A stretch of DNA of 28,261 nucleotides, from assembly GCA_023091735.1 (NCBI GenBank), contig JALKBU010000675.1:1-28261 (forward strand). The letters run 5' to 3'. The stretch is from Trichomonas tenax. Taxonomy: Eukaryota > Parabasalia > Trichomonadida > Trichomonadidae. Made by a program: the position numbers and the translations under genes. Each line of letters begins with the position of its first letter. The first letter of the stretch is position 1. The notes below the pieces were generated by a model that was not told where the DNA came from, made no database searches, and worked only from the letters and a program-made list of their open reading frames with translations. Below are positions 19,504 through 28,261 of this stretch, one piece after another.

Positions 19504-21467
19504 CTAATGATGATTATCATTAGGAAGAACAACATTGGCTTGAACCGTTAGATATGATTCAAGTAATTCATCAGTTTGCTTTTTAACATCAAACTAAAGC
19601 AAAACTGGTTCATTAGATAAACCAACTTTCTCTTGTTTTCTGAGCTTGTCGTAGATCCATAGCCTTGTTTCTACCATTTTCTGCAATATTTTTTGAATCT
19701 CTTTTAAATTACTTTCAACAACATCAAAGACATATGTCATGTTTTCTAAAGCTTGTGGAAGTAATTTGGAGTTCTGTGATTGACATAGTTTGATCAATGA
19801 TGCAGAAAGCTTTGATTCAATTCTTTCTATTCTCATTTTCATCTGATTAATTGGATGTTTTTTTTAGACATGAACCATGTTTCGGCAGTTGAAATTATAG
19901 CCTGCAATCGTTTGATTTCATTGGAAGAAGAATTACTGTTACTAATTATTTCCTTGTAATCTAATATCAATTCTTCCAATTGGTTATGGAGTTTTTGCTG
20001 AATTAATGTTTTCTTTTCTTGCTCTAATATTGCCCTTGCAACAGTGATGGCATGTAATTTCCATGTCCTGTTGATACTTGTTTCGCAATCTTTGAATCTC
20101 CAGAGTCCATCTTTCGTCTGATATAATGATGAATTTTCTTCAGCATAATTCCACAAAAAATAAGTTGGAGAGCCAACTGGATACTGCTTTGAGGCTGTTC
20201 TCAAGTAATATATTTTATCTGGTTCTGGGATCTTTCCATTAAATGCAGCAACTTTTCCATCTTCGCTCAGAATTTCAATTTTATATAAATCAATCGAAGT
20301 ATAATCAATTTTCTTGAGAACATACTTAGACATCATCGATGCCTGGAACAAACATGCAGCGCTGGACATAATCTCATCCTTTAAATAAGAAGTTTGGATT
20401 TTCGAATCTTTGAAATATTTCTGAATGAGATCTTGAACAATTGGCATTCTGCATGAACCACCTATCAAATTTATTTGATCTGGCTTAGTTTTGAGCTGTT
20501 TTATCTAAAATTAGTTTCGATATTTTCTCTAAATCGGTGCTATTGATTGAATATAGCAATGGATTGGACTGGTTTGCAATTTCAATGACTCCTGCTTGAT
20601 TCAACAGAGAAAGATGCTTTTTAACTTTTTCTACTTTGAATAACAAATCCTGATCAATTCTTGGTGTGATCGTTCCATTAAACTGCTTTCCGATGAAATC
20701 TGCAATTGCTACATCAAAATCACGGCCACCAATTGCATCATCGAAGAAATACTCTTTTTCGGTTGCTTTAACTATTTTTGAATCTGTTTTATAAAGCAAT
20801 CTCAAGGTTCGTTACACCCATCATGAAAAACATGATGTTACGCTTGTTTGTTTTGATTTTATTATAAAATTCTTGTGAATAAAAGTATCCTATTGCTTTT
20901 GTTGTATCTAAAATGTAAGGCCTAATTGAATGCGACTTAATGATCGATCTTATAGTATCTCTTGGTGGCTGTGGAAAGAATTTTGGAAATGTTATTGTCA
21001 AAGAATCGACTTTTCTTTTAATTACTGCCTGATTTCGTGATATCAAGTTAAATGATCGTGCAATAGCCAACTCAGGAAGAATTCCACTGAATAATTATCT
21101 ATCATCTAAATTTAATGATCGAGTTGTATATATTTTTCTTGCATCTAAAAGATTTTCGAATGCCTGTGACTTGATTTTTGCCAATAATGATGACGCAAAT
21201 CGAATTGTTGAATTTGGATATTTTTTAATCAAGTTAATATTATTAAATTCAATCTTGTAATTCTAGATATTGTCTTTATTTATCCATTCTTTTATCGGTT
21301 CTTTATTTGGAACAATCGTTAAAACATGAGGAATCGAAAATTCGTATTCATTATTGCCAACGATTTCGATTTGCTGATTGTCCTTCAAAATTGACGCTCT
21401 CAGGGAGTCACTAGCGAGGTCTATCCCGAGCGTTCATTTTCGCTAAATATAAAAGAAGGAAAATCAT
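19504..21467 (-). pseudogene. HSP70/HSP110-type chaperone pseudogene
   Basis: Read from ATG at 21467, the protein starts with a hydrophobic leader (MIFLLLYLAK) and then, one frame over, the N-terminal actin-fold strand TLGIDLASDSLRAS, the ATPase phosphate-1 motif region of the HSP70 superfamily. Further pieces: MGVTNLEIAL (20.8 kb), IGGRDFDVAIADF (equivalent of LGGEDFD), IGGSCRMPIVQDLIQKYF (equivalent of GG.TRIP.V) and a helical C-terminal part with TAETWFMS, like the HSP110/GRP170 C-lobe. Damage includes frameshifts at about 21440, 20805, 20490 and 19850, and in-frame stops after KDNI, DDR and NEPVLL (19594-19596); the original end appears to be 19504. The leader suggests an ER member (GRP170/HYOU1-like), but this is inference. 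Some motifs were already divergent before decay. Confidence 0.88.
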
Positions 21468-21526
21468 TCACAGTCACTAGTGACAACCCCTCAATAATTT
21501 ATAAAGCAGGGACTAAACACCTTTTT

Positions 21527-22534
21527 TTATGAAACTAGAGGTGAAAGTGATTTTATTAATGTTGCAATCACCCTTTCAAAATATGATGGAAGCTTTATTT
21601 CAATGTTTTGTTTTGATTTAGTGTTGAAGATTAACTCATATTCGGCATCGCATTGATATGAAGAAAGATGAGAAAGACGAAGAAAACTTTTGATTTCTTC
21701 GATGGATGTTGTGTATACTGAGCCTTGATATATACTAAAAGGATTCACTTTGCAATAGAAAACATTCAAAATCCAGCTGCTTTCTGTTGAAAATGCTTTC
21801 CCATTTCCATAACTTCCGATAACCGAACTGTTCGTTAATGTGACATTTCCACCTGAATGAACTATTCCCCAACTAGTACTTGTTTGTTGGTTATTGATGA
21901 TATTACACATATAGTTACTGAACACACCACTATAGTGTCCTAAGCATGTATATCCACTTGCATTATTATCTGCAAATGTTGAAAAATTGACAATCGCTGT
22001 ATCTGTTGGATAATTTAGATCAAATCCAGAAAAAAAATCTAAGGAATTTTTTGATATATTTGATGAATAGATGCCTAAGATTCCATATTTTGCATACAAA
22101 GTATCAGCTCTATTCGAGTTTTTGCAATTAGAAATCGAAGACTCAATAATAAAACTCTTTTGTTTGTTTTCCGTACATGAATGAAACCCATAGCCAGAAG
22201 TCGTATATGTATTTGTTGTGCAAAATCGATGCTGAATAATTGAACTGTCTCCAGAGAAATAAATTGCACCTCCATTACCACTTCTTGTCGAATGATCAAA
22301 ACTGCATCCGGAATGAAGAAATTTTACATTGTTGTTGGAAAATGATATACTTCCAGATGTTAAATCTTTAAATAGACATTGATAAACAAAAACTTCCTGA
22401 TTTTTGATTTCGATATTTTCGGGATTTTGTGAATATGCATATAATGTTCCACTATACGTATCACCATAAAAGTATTTCCAAACGTCTGATGGAGCTACAT
22501 CTTTGTGTTTAACAGCGAAACGAAAGATCTCGAT
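21527..22534 (-). pseudogene. Pmp-like beta-helix protein without an ATG start
   Basis: An uninterrupted frame of ~336 codons runs from 22537 to the stop at 21527. It contains GNGGAIYFSGDSS and repeated short Asn/Ser/Gly-rich beta-strand units (NNASGYTCLGHYSG, HSGGNVTLTNSSVIG), characteristic of the chlamydial polymorphic-membrane-protein-like (Pmp) family, which is expanded in trichomonads and predicted to be at the cell surface. No in-frame ATG exists in the first half. At the expected start, just after an initiator-like TCATATTCT, the codon is ATC (22534-22532), followed by EIFRFAVKHKDV; one base change from ATG would restore a normal start position. No signal peptide or membrane anchor is evident. 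Either the start was lost recently or an unusual initiation is used. It ends 59 bases before the chaperone pseudogene begins. Confidence 0.72.
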
Positions 22535-22661
22535 ATTTTAGAATATGATCGTATCGTTTTTATTTTGAAATCGGATTTATCACAGTATATAAAAGCTATT
22601 TATTCTATATTTGAGCAAAAATAAAAATCAAACAGACCCTTTCAATTTTATTATTTTATAA
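22535..22661. promoter_or_regulatory. Divergent promoter region between Pmp-like and convertase-like genes
   Basis: A 127-bp AT-rich spacer from which both genes are read. On the plus strand TTTCAATTTTATT (22640-22652) is a good match to the trichomonad initiator TCA-(+1)-T/A-T-T and lies 18 bases before the ATG at 22662. On the minus strand TCATATTCT lies just before the ATC codon of the Pmp-like frame. Confidence 0.55.
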
Positions 22662-24974
22662 ATGCTCATTTTTTCCGCTTTAGCATTGTCAGCGATGCCC
22701 AAAGATCCGCTTTTGGGGCAACAGTTTTATCTGAACAACAGCGGTGTTTACGATTCAGAGGCTGGAGAAGACATTAATGTTTTTCAAGTCTGGAGAAATA
22801 GGGAATTAACAGGAAAAGATATTGTATTCGGTATAGTTGGTAACGGTTGTTACAAAGATCATCTCGATTTAACACAAAAACGTCTCGATTACAAAAATTA
22901 TAATTTTGACGACGATTCAAAAAACGTAAATCCCGATCCATCATCAGAAAATCCTGGACAGAGCACAGGATTACTCGGAATTGCGCTTGGATCAGCAAAT
23001 AACGTTTGCACTGCAGGAATCGCGCACGAATCTCTTCATTATTGCATGAAATTGACGAAAAATGAACTAAATCTCAAATTAGAAGCTCTAAAGTATAACA
23101 ACAACGGTACAAATATTAAAATAATCGCAACACCTAAAAACGTCACGAAACAAATTAGTTCGAATTATGTTAAATTTAATGCACCATTAGTTAATAGCGA
23201 CGTTGATGGTGTTCTTAACGGTACAATTTTTGTTACATCTTCGGGTTTTGATGCATTAAGTGGGCAAGATTCAAATATAGAATCAGAAACGAGAAATCCT
23301 AATGTGATCACTGTTGCTGATTCCACAGCATCGGGGTCACGTGCTTTTTGGAGCTCAAAAGGCTCATCAATTCTTGTAAATGCTCCTTCTGGCGGTTCTT
23401 CGAACTATCTTGGCACAAACAGATTACAGCCATATCCTCCGACAATAGGCATTAACTCTGTTGATCAATGCTCAACAGATTTTGAGCCATATGGCGTTGG
23501 ATCAGCAAATGTTGCTGGTGTTATTGCTTTGATGCTAGAAGCCGATAAAACGCTCACAACACGCGATGTTCAAGCGGCGCTCATTGTTTCTGCTGTCCAG
23601 AATGATCCAACACATGAATCTTGGATTGAAAACGGAGCAAAATTCAAATACAGCAATATTTATGGCTTCGGACGTGTTGACGCAGATTGCGCGATCAATG
23701 CAGCTTTATCTTCGATCCATCTTCCTGAACAAACATCGACAACATTGAAATTCAACAACATGACACTTTATCCAAGGATGGGATTAATTAACGATACACA
23801 CAATTGTCGCGAAAACATTCCATTCATCGAATATGTCAAGCTTAGGTTCTATGCCAAAGAAATCAGCAATTTGAACATTTACATCAAATCTCCAATTGGA
23901 ACTAAACTTCCTGTTGTGTTCCCTGCAAACATTCAATCGATTAATGGTGTCTATGAATACACAGCGCGTGGATTCTTCGGTGAAGTATCATCTGGTAAAT
24001 GGGAAATTATTGTTGCAAATCAAGGATATGCATTATCAAGCAGCATTTCTAATGTTGAACTTGAGATCTTTGGCTTGTCAAAGCACTTCAATCTTCCATC
24101 CCTTTCAAAGAAGGAAGGAGCCATCAACAAATTGCTTTCTTCTTCACACTTGAAGATGAATGTTCCTTCATCAATTAAGTGTGGAGAAGATTTCGAAATT
24201 AGCATCGAATCAGAATCATCAACTAAATCGTTCGATATCTTTGTTGTTGACAAAGATACACAGTCCAAGTTCCTTCTTAAGCCTGATGTTGAAATTGGAC
24301 AAAAAATCAAGCTTAGCATTCCTTGCCACTGGAAGAGCTCTTCTGTTTATTTGTATGCAGAAAACAGAGCTTCTCGCCAAGGAGTTTCTGTTGAATCATC
24401 ATACACAAATGAGCACAAGAACTCACAGATCTTATCACCATCTCCATACGAAGCCCTCAAATCAACAAACAAACAGCTTTCTGTGAATATTTCATTATTA
24501 GATCAAGATGAAAAATTCACTTCAGCAACAGAGTCACATTCACTCCTTATTAGTTTGTTCGATATGGACTCTAATAAAACAATTTCTTCCCAAGTTATTG
24601 ACCGGTTTTCCGAATCAGTAACTTTCGAAGACGTCCAACCATGCAAATGCATTTTATCTATTACTCCACTCATGAAGAAATCATATGATGGCTGCGACAC
24701 TCTCATACAGCCAATCAACATTGATAAAGAATTTACGAACTTCTCAGTTCCATTGTCAGTGAAGTGCCCACTTCCTCATGGTGTCAAGATTGATCCTCTT
24801 GACGGAGAAGTCACAACACCTGGCAATCTCATGCTGAGATATGTTTACGTTTTCTCATTCCTTGGTATTTGTGCCATCTTAATGATTGTCATTTTCGTTT
24901 GGCACTTCTTCTGTAGGAGAAAAGAATCTACATTCGGTGGTGTAGATGCTGCTCCTCTTGTTCCTCAAGAATAA
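22662..24974 (+). CDS. Membrane-anchored subtilisin/kexin-like protein lacking catalytic residues
   Basis: 770 residues. N-terminus MLIFSALALSAM is a short signal-like segment, then the mature start PKDPLLGQQFYLNNSG as in kexin/furin-type convertases (DPLF.QW.L.N). A peptidase S8 fold follows to ~350, then a P-domain (~360-470; LYIKSP.GT and SGKWEIIV elements), a Ser-rich stalk, one membrane helix at ~727-751 and a 19-residue cytoplasmic tail ending PLVPQE. The active site is altered throughout: VDDG is VGNG (Asp to Gly60), HGTSVAG is QSTGLLG (His to Gln100), the oxyanion Asn after SSG is Phe196, and GTSAAAP reads YGVGSANVAG with Gly278 at the Ser position. Length, frame and domain order are intact, so it appears to be an expressed pseudoprotease with a non-catalytic surface or binding role. 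The stop overlaps TAAA, the trichomonad-type polyadenylation signal. Confidence 0.9.
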   Translation: MLIFSALALSAMPKDPLLGQQFYLNNSGVYDSEAGEDINVFQVWRNRELTGKDIVFGIVGNGCYKDHLDLTQKRLDYKNYNFDDDSKNVNPDPSSENPGQSTGLLGIALGSANNVCTAGIAHESLHYCMKLTKNELNLKLEALKYNNNGTNIKIIATPKNVTKQISSNYVKFNAPLVNSDVDGVLNGTIFVTSSGFDALSGQDSNIESETRNPNVITVADSTASGSRAFWSSKGSSILVNAPSGGSSNYLGTNRLQPYPPTIGINSVDQCSTDFEPYGVGSANVAGVIALMLEADKTLTTRDVQAALIVSAVQNDPTHESWIENGAKFKYSNIYGFGRVDADCAINAALSSIHLPEQTSTTLKFNNMTLYPRMGLINDTHNCRENIPFIEYVKLRFYAKEISNLNIYIKSPIGTKLPVVFPANIQSINGVYEYTARGFFGEVSSGKWEIIVANQGYALSSSISNVELEIFGLSKHFNLPSLSKKEGAINKLLSSSHLKMNVPSSIKCGEDFEISIESESSTKSFDIFVVDKDTQSKFLLKPDVEIGQKIKLSIPCHWKSSSVYLYAENRASRQGVSVESSYTNEHKNSQILSPSPYEALKSTNKQLSVNISLLDQDEKFTSATESHSLLISLFDMDSNKTISSQVIDRFSESVTFEDVQPCKCILSITPLMKKSYDGCDTLIQPINIDKEFTNFSVPLSVKCPLPHGVKIDPLDGEVTTPGNLMLRYVYVFSFLGICAILMIVIFVWHFFCRRKESTFGGVDAAPLVPQE

Positions 24975-25241
24975 AAAAATCTATAATTAGTATTTGCACA
25001 TTATCAAGGACCAATGAAACCGTTTGGGGTTCACCCCCTGCTTTATTTTCTTGAATTTAAAATAGAGCAACTATCTTTAATATGTTTTATGATAATTTAG
25101 TTACCAATGTCTTGTACATATTATAATTCAAGCAAAAATGATTGGTCAGAAAAATATTTTTCGAGAATTTTGAACATTTAGTTTTTAAAAAATGTAACAA
25201 AAATCAATACCTCATAGAATATTTTGAGTATTTGGAAACAG
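24975..25241. other. Spacer downstream of the convertase-like gene
   Basis: AT-rich except for a short GC-richer word near 25020-25045 (CGTTTGGGGTTCACCCCCTG, itself an imperfect inverted repeat GGGGTTCACCCC), which could be a small 3' hairpin. No coding frame. Confidence 0.45.
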
Positions 25242-25523
25242 TTACATTGGTCCGTTAAGGAATTATATTGAATACAAATCAGTACCAATATCAGTTCCGT
25301 GCAAATAATAAAGAATTGTAGAGCTCATTAAAAGTTTATTTGATGGATTACTGGATAAAAACAAACATGATTCGCCTTGATCTTCAAATATTACATCGGA
25401 AACTAGAAAATATCCTGTTTTTCCACTAATATTAGATTTCTATTCAATTTATTGATCATTTGTAAAGAAGTAATTCTCCCATAGAGGATTGACACCGTGT
25501 GATCTAATTGCAAATTTTCTATT
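25242..25523 (-). pseudogene. Truncated Pmp-like pseudogene fragment
   Basis: One frame gives KFAIRSHGVNPLWENYFF and, after two stops, TGYFLVSDVIFEDQGESCLF, SSTILYYLHGT and another stop at 25242. These align, in order, with RFAVKHKDVAPSDVWKYF, VFVYQCLFKDLTSGSISF and later units of the Pmp-like protein at 21527-22534. It is thus the N-terminal part of a paralogue, with stops after FFTNDQ, IE and LYSI, no ATG and no downstream remainder. It is also divergent from a plus-strand ORF, as is its paralogue. Confidence 0.7.
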
Positions 25524-25600
25524 GAATTGCAACTATTACCATTATATATTAAGATTTAACGAATTACAAAAATATAATTAAATTAACCTTATTTATCGCT

Positions 25601-25611
25601 CTTCAAAAAAG
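25601..25611 (+). promoter_or_regulatory. Initiator-like motif before the small ORF
   Basis: CTCTTCAAAAAAG directly precedes the ATG at 25612, with a TCA followed by A's; a partial match to the trichomonad initiator. Confidence 0.3.
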
Positions 25612-25857
25612 ATGAATCTCGATTCTTCTGTTGTTGCCATTCTTAACTACAGAAAATTTGTCGATGAAGGTAAAACTGAAGACTCGAAGGATATAAAGGA
25701 TGAACTATTTAACTTCCTTTCATCTGTTCAATTAAAAACGGATTCTGATTTCTTGAGATTCGAGTTTATCATCGAATCATTAATTGATTTATCACAAACT
25801 AAATACACTCCGTTAAATTTCGACGAAATTATTCGCTATTCACAAAAATGTTTTTGA
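25612..25857 (+). CDS. Small hypothetical protein, possibly a truncated gene
   Basis: 81 residues from ATG at 25612. It is helical and charged (DSSVVAILNYRKFVDEGK, then DELFNFLSSVQLKTDSDFLR) and its base composition is coding-like relative to the AT-rich flanks. I recognise no family. Coding-looking pieces continue after the stop in other frames (AKIIHLFETQRQN at ~25880, FIQGKKAQSIDE at ~25925), so it may be the 5' part of a longer gene cut by a frameshift. It lies divergent from the Pmp-like fragment. Confidence 0.5.
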   Translation: MNLDSSVVAILNYRKFVDEGKTEDSKDIKDELFNFLSSVQLKTDSDFLRFEFIIESLIDLSQTKYTPLNFDEIIRYSQKCF

Positions 25858-26524
25858 TTATTCAACATTTTACAATTAGGCCAAAATCATTCACCTCTTC
25901 GAAACTCAACGTCAAAATTAATTCATTCAAGGCAAAAAGGCCCAAAGTATTGACGAATAACACAACATATACATGCATTGAGTTTTCTTATGTAATTACT
26001 TGCAAAAATCCTTAATTTTATATTCGATGAAATTTTTTTAAGCATTATACTCAAGTAATTCAAAAAAATATGAACAGATTCATTCGGTTTTTGATAAAAT
26101 TGATAATGAAAGTGAAATGTAAGATCATATATTTATCAACATTTTAAATTGTTTTATAATTATGACAATCTAATATCAACGGTATCTATTCTCTACTAAA
26201 TCATATAGTTTTGTATGTTATTTCTTAATAATCATATCCAATAAATTTATTTTAATCGAAATATTTGATTTATAATAGTAAACACTTAAAATAATTGTAT
26301 ATCATTGATCGCATGCTCGAACATATGATAAATATATGAACAAAAACTCTCAAATCAAAAGAAATAATTTATATGAGATATCAATAATGAAAACTCAAAA
26401 CTATTGATTTTTATCAATATCAATTATCTCATATATCAATGTGTGTTATAATGATAATAGTCACAAGTCTCTAAATCTGCTGTATGACGCCAAATGAATT
26501 ATTAAACGGCTACAAAAATATTAC
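25858..26524. other. Spacer upstream of the three-repeat Myb gene
   Basis: The first ~110 bases may be the frameshifted continuation of the small ORF; the rest is very AT-rich with no gene. TTGATTTTTATCAATATCAA and nearby words around 26345-26440 form weak inverted repeats (ATATGAGATATCAAT against ATTGA...CTCATAT). No clear initiator precedes the ATG at 26525. Confidence 0.5.
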
Positions 26525-27190
26525 ATGGCTCAAGATTTCGATTCCTCTCACGAATCGAATCCACTAGCACCAACACGCTCTCGCATTCGCAGCAAAGCAG
26601 TTGGTCCTACGAGCTGGACCGCCGAAGAAGACAAATTACTTGCAGAATTAGTCAAACAATCTAAAGACTGGAGCACTATCGCTAAGAACTTCCCAGGTAA
26701 GACAAACAGACAAGTTCTCGCACACTGGAACAAAGTTGTTAATCCAAACATTGTCCGTGGCTCTTGGACCGGCGAAGAAGACCAAATCATCATAAATTGG
26801 GTGAATGAAAACGGTCCAACACAATGGTCGTCGCTTGCTGAACTACTTCCTGGAAGAATACCTAAGCAGTGTCGTGAAAGATGGTGCAATAGATTGGATC
26901 CAAGCATTAACAGAAGCTCGTGGACACAAGAAGAGGATAATATACTCATTAATACGATGAAGCAAATCGGACCTAAATGGGCTGAGATCGCTAGGAGACT
27001 TCCTGGCAGGACTGATAATTCAGTCAAAAACAGATGGAATTCGACGCTCAAAAGGATAATGGAAAGAGAGTCGACGAAGGCAAACAACAATACGGATACT
27101 CAAGCTAAAGCTATTGACAAATTAGAGCAAAATCGCAAATTGTTGGAAGAGATGCTCAAGAGACATCAGAATCTTCCACAAAACAAATAA
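26525..27190 (+). CDS. Three-repeat (R1R2R3) Myb DNA-binding protein
   Basis: 221 residues from ATG at 26525. Three full Myb/SANT repeats with canonical Trp triads: W31/W49/W68, W81/W101/W120 and W133/W152/W171, spanning residues ~28-177. Recognition helices KQCRERWCNRL (R2) and NSVKNRWNSTL (R3) match the c-Myb/plant 3R-Myb form, so binding of a MYB-type AACNG core is expected and action is nuclear. R1 is the most divergent. The N-terminus is Ser/Arg-rich (TRSRIRSK, a possible nuclear signal). The C-terminus has a short leucine-rich coiled coil (IDKLEQNRKLLEEMLKRHQNL), which could mediate dimerisation, and no separate activation domain is evident. The stop codon is followed by A, giving TAAA. 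Confidence 0.95.
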   Translation: MAQDFDSSHESNPLAPTRSRIRSKAVGPTSWTAEEDKLLAELVKQSKDWSTIAKNFPGKTNRQVLAHWNKVVNPNIVRGSWTGEEDQIIINWVNENGPTQWSSLAELLPGRIPKQCRERWCNRLDPSINRSSWTQEEDNILINTMKQIGPKWAEIARRLPGRTDNSVKNRWNSTLKRIMERESTKANNNTDTQAKAIDKLEQNRKLLEEMLKRHQNLPQNK

Positions 27191-27759
27191 ATGTTATGTA
27201 TATTGATGATAACCATCACAAAATTTCTCGATAGATATTTTATATATTAAACGATTTGGATAACGGAATCACTGAACAAAAGTTATTGAAATAGCTTTTT
27301 TTCGATGTGGTGTATATGTACCGAATGGTGCACTACAAATATAATAATATTTGAAAATGTGAAATATAATTTCGAAATAATTTTAAGTGGTTCTCAAATG
27401 TAATATTACAATTAAGGAATTAATTATAAATTTCAGTCCAAATCTCGAAAACTTGATGTTATTTAGATTGATAAACAACTTTTTTTAAATACTCTTTTTT
27501 GAGCTTTGATATCATTCTATTTCAACTCTATTTTGAAATTTGCATTAATGCATTCATTGTGACTTCGATATCTCAAAAATTTTATCAAAAATTAAATACC
27601 CAGTTTCACAATACTTTAGCCACAGATCTAATGCAGGGGGTGTCAGGAATTTTGATTAAAGTTTGGTTCGAAACAGCGCCGGTGTGTTTTTTCATTTTTT
27701 GAGTCACCTTTCTGTAAACAAGATTTTTAGTGTCACTATTGAATTAAAACTTTGACTGT
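27191..27759. other. Gene-free stretch downstream of the Myb gene
   Basis: AT-rich; a 67-codon frame at 27499-27702 begins only at TTG and has no motif. A less AT-rich patch lies at 27630-27690 (GCAGGGGGTGTCAGGAAT and GGTTCGAAACAGCGCCGG) without an identifiable gene. Confidence 0.5.
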
Positions 27760-27829
27760 TGAATTGTGTTGTAGTGGTTAAGTTAACGCTTAAGGTTATA
27801 TGTTTCATTGGTTCGACTCCTGGAAAGCC
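27760..27829 (+). tRNA. tRNA-like Pol III element, probably a decayed tRNA
   Basis: TAGTGGTTAAG (27772-27782) matches the A-box/D-loop and GGTTCGACTCC (27810-27820) matches the B-box/T-loop consensus at about the right distance, and a TTTTT terminator follows at 27830. However, the acceptor ends (TGAATTG and AAAGCCT) do not pair, the T-stem is imperfect (two mismatches) and no anticodon stem can be folded in the standard position. So I regard it as a tRNA pseudogene or tRNA-derived repeat, and assign no amino acid. Confidence 0.35.
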
Positions 27830-28141
27830 TTTTTATTTTTTTTCTTTTTCTTTTTGTCGAAAAAAAAAATATATTTTAAATTCCATGAAATGCATTATAT
27901 ATAAGATATACATGGTATAGTAATGTCAAAAAAAATACCATATCCTGCTCATTCGGCAGGAAAATTATATATTGAAATTTATTATTACTTCATTTATCAT
28001 GCTTTTAATTGGATATCATTTCTCCATAGTTAGTGGATACTATTTATATTATTAGTTAGAATGACTCAAATATGCTGAAAAAAATTCTCTGATCAAAACA
28101 AGAGATTTATATTTTTCAAACCTTTAAAAGGGAAAAAATGA
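27830..28141. other. Low-complexity and AT-rich stretch
   Basis: Starts with T-rich runs (27830-27855) directly followed by an A-rich run (27860-27870), likely a Pol III terminator region and simple-sequence drift. No gene. Confidence 0.55.
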
Positions 28142-28261
28142 AATCCGAATAATGACTTGGATTTTATAATTATTACATAATGAATGCTGATTGAGCAAAT
28201 CGTTAAAATAGACATTTTCAATTTTTTTCATTCATTTTTGAAAAACGTTAGATTAAGGAGT
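28142..28261 (+). repeat. Direct repeat, right copy (partner at 361-477)
   Basis: Same order of segments as the left copy: AATCCG, TTATAATTATTACATAATGA, GACATTTTCAATTTTTTTCA, then ACGTTAGATTAAGGA. It has an extra ~4 bases after AATCCG and a few substitutions. The copy is cut by the window edge, so its true end is unknown. Confidence 0.85.

Noticed and set aside
26548..27090. 180-codon minus-strand frame opposite the three-repeat Myb gene
   Set aside because: Antisense shadow; all codon-level constraint fits the plus-strand Myb protein.

Overview
The window looks like nuclear DNA of a trichomonad (parabasalid) protist, of the Trichomonas or Tritrichomonas kind; I cannot fix the species. The case rests on (i) very AT-rich, long intergenic DNA around intronless genes, (ii) protein families typical of trichomonads: BspA-like leucine-rich repeats, chlamydial Pmp-like beta-helix proteins, subtilisin/convertase-like proteins, small Myb proteins and CMGC kinases, and (iii) TCA-type initiator (Inr) motifs a few bases upstream of several ATGs (22642, 16403, 18305, 25606).

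Layout. 1-5218 holds no convincing gene. It is a field of repeats: a purine tract (211-262), the left copy of a ~115-bp direct repeat whose other copy closes the window (361-477 and 28142-28261), an array of hairpins (1291-1614) between short direct repeats, a palindromic GGAATAATG/TGGACTTTATTCGAA field (2218-3620) and a clear 450-bp MITE with 40-bp mariner-like inverted termini and TA flanks (4108-4557). 5219-7342 is a BspA-like LRR gene with ten 66-bp tandem repeats but no ATG at its expected 5' end. 7567-8520 (minus) is a full-length kinase pseudogene with three nonsense codons and no frameshift. About 9430-12880 is a shattered dynein heavy chain pseudogene. 12900-14970 is repeat-like or empty.

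14990-18295 is the best-preserved gene block: a Sds3/BRMS1-like coiled-coil protein (candidate Sin3-HDAC subunit), an R2R3 Myb protein and a CDK-like kinase on the opposite strand. 19504-21467 (minus) is an HSP70/HSP110-type chaperone pseudogene. 21527-22534 (minus) is a Pmp-like beta-helix protein that seems to have lost its ATG (ATC in its place). It is divergent from 22662-24974, a 770-residue membrane-anchored convertase-like protein in which the catalytic Asp, His, Ser and oxyanion Asn all appear to be replaced. A second, truncated Pmp-like fragment (25242-25523, minus) is divergent from a small unknown ORF (25612-25857). 26525-27190 is a three-repeat Myb protein. A decayed tRNA-like Pol III element lies at 27760-27829.

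The genes do not form a pathway. The window shows gene turnover in a repeat-rich genome: five decayed or start-less genes against five to six intact ones, with regulators (two Myb proteins, a CDK-like kinase, a possible HDAC-complex subunit) and surface-type families (LRR, Pmp-like, convertase-like) interspersed. I found no CRISPR array, no rRNA and no confident functional tRNA.
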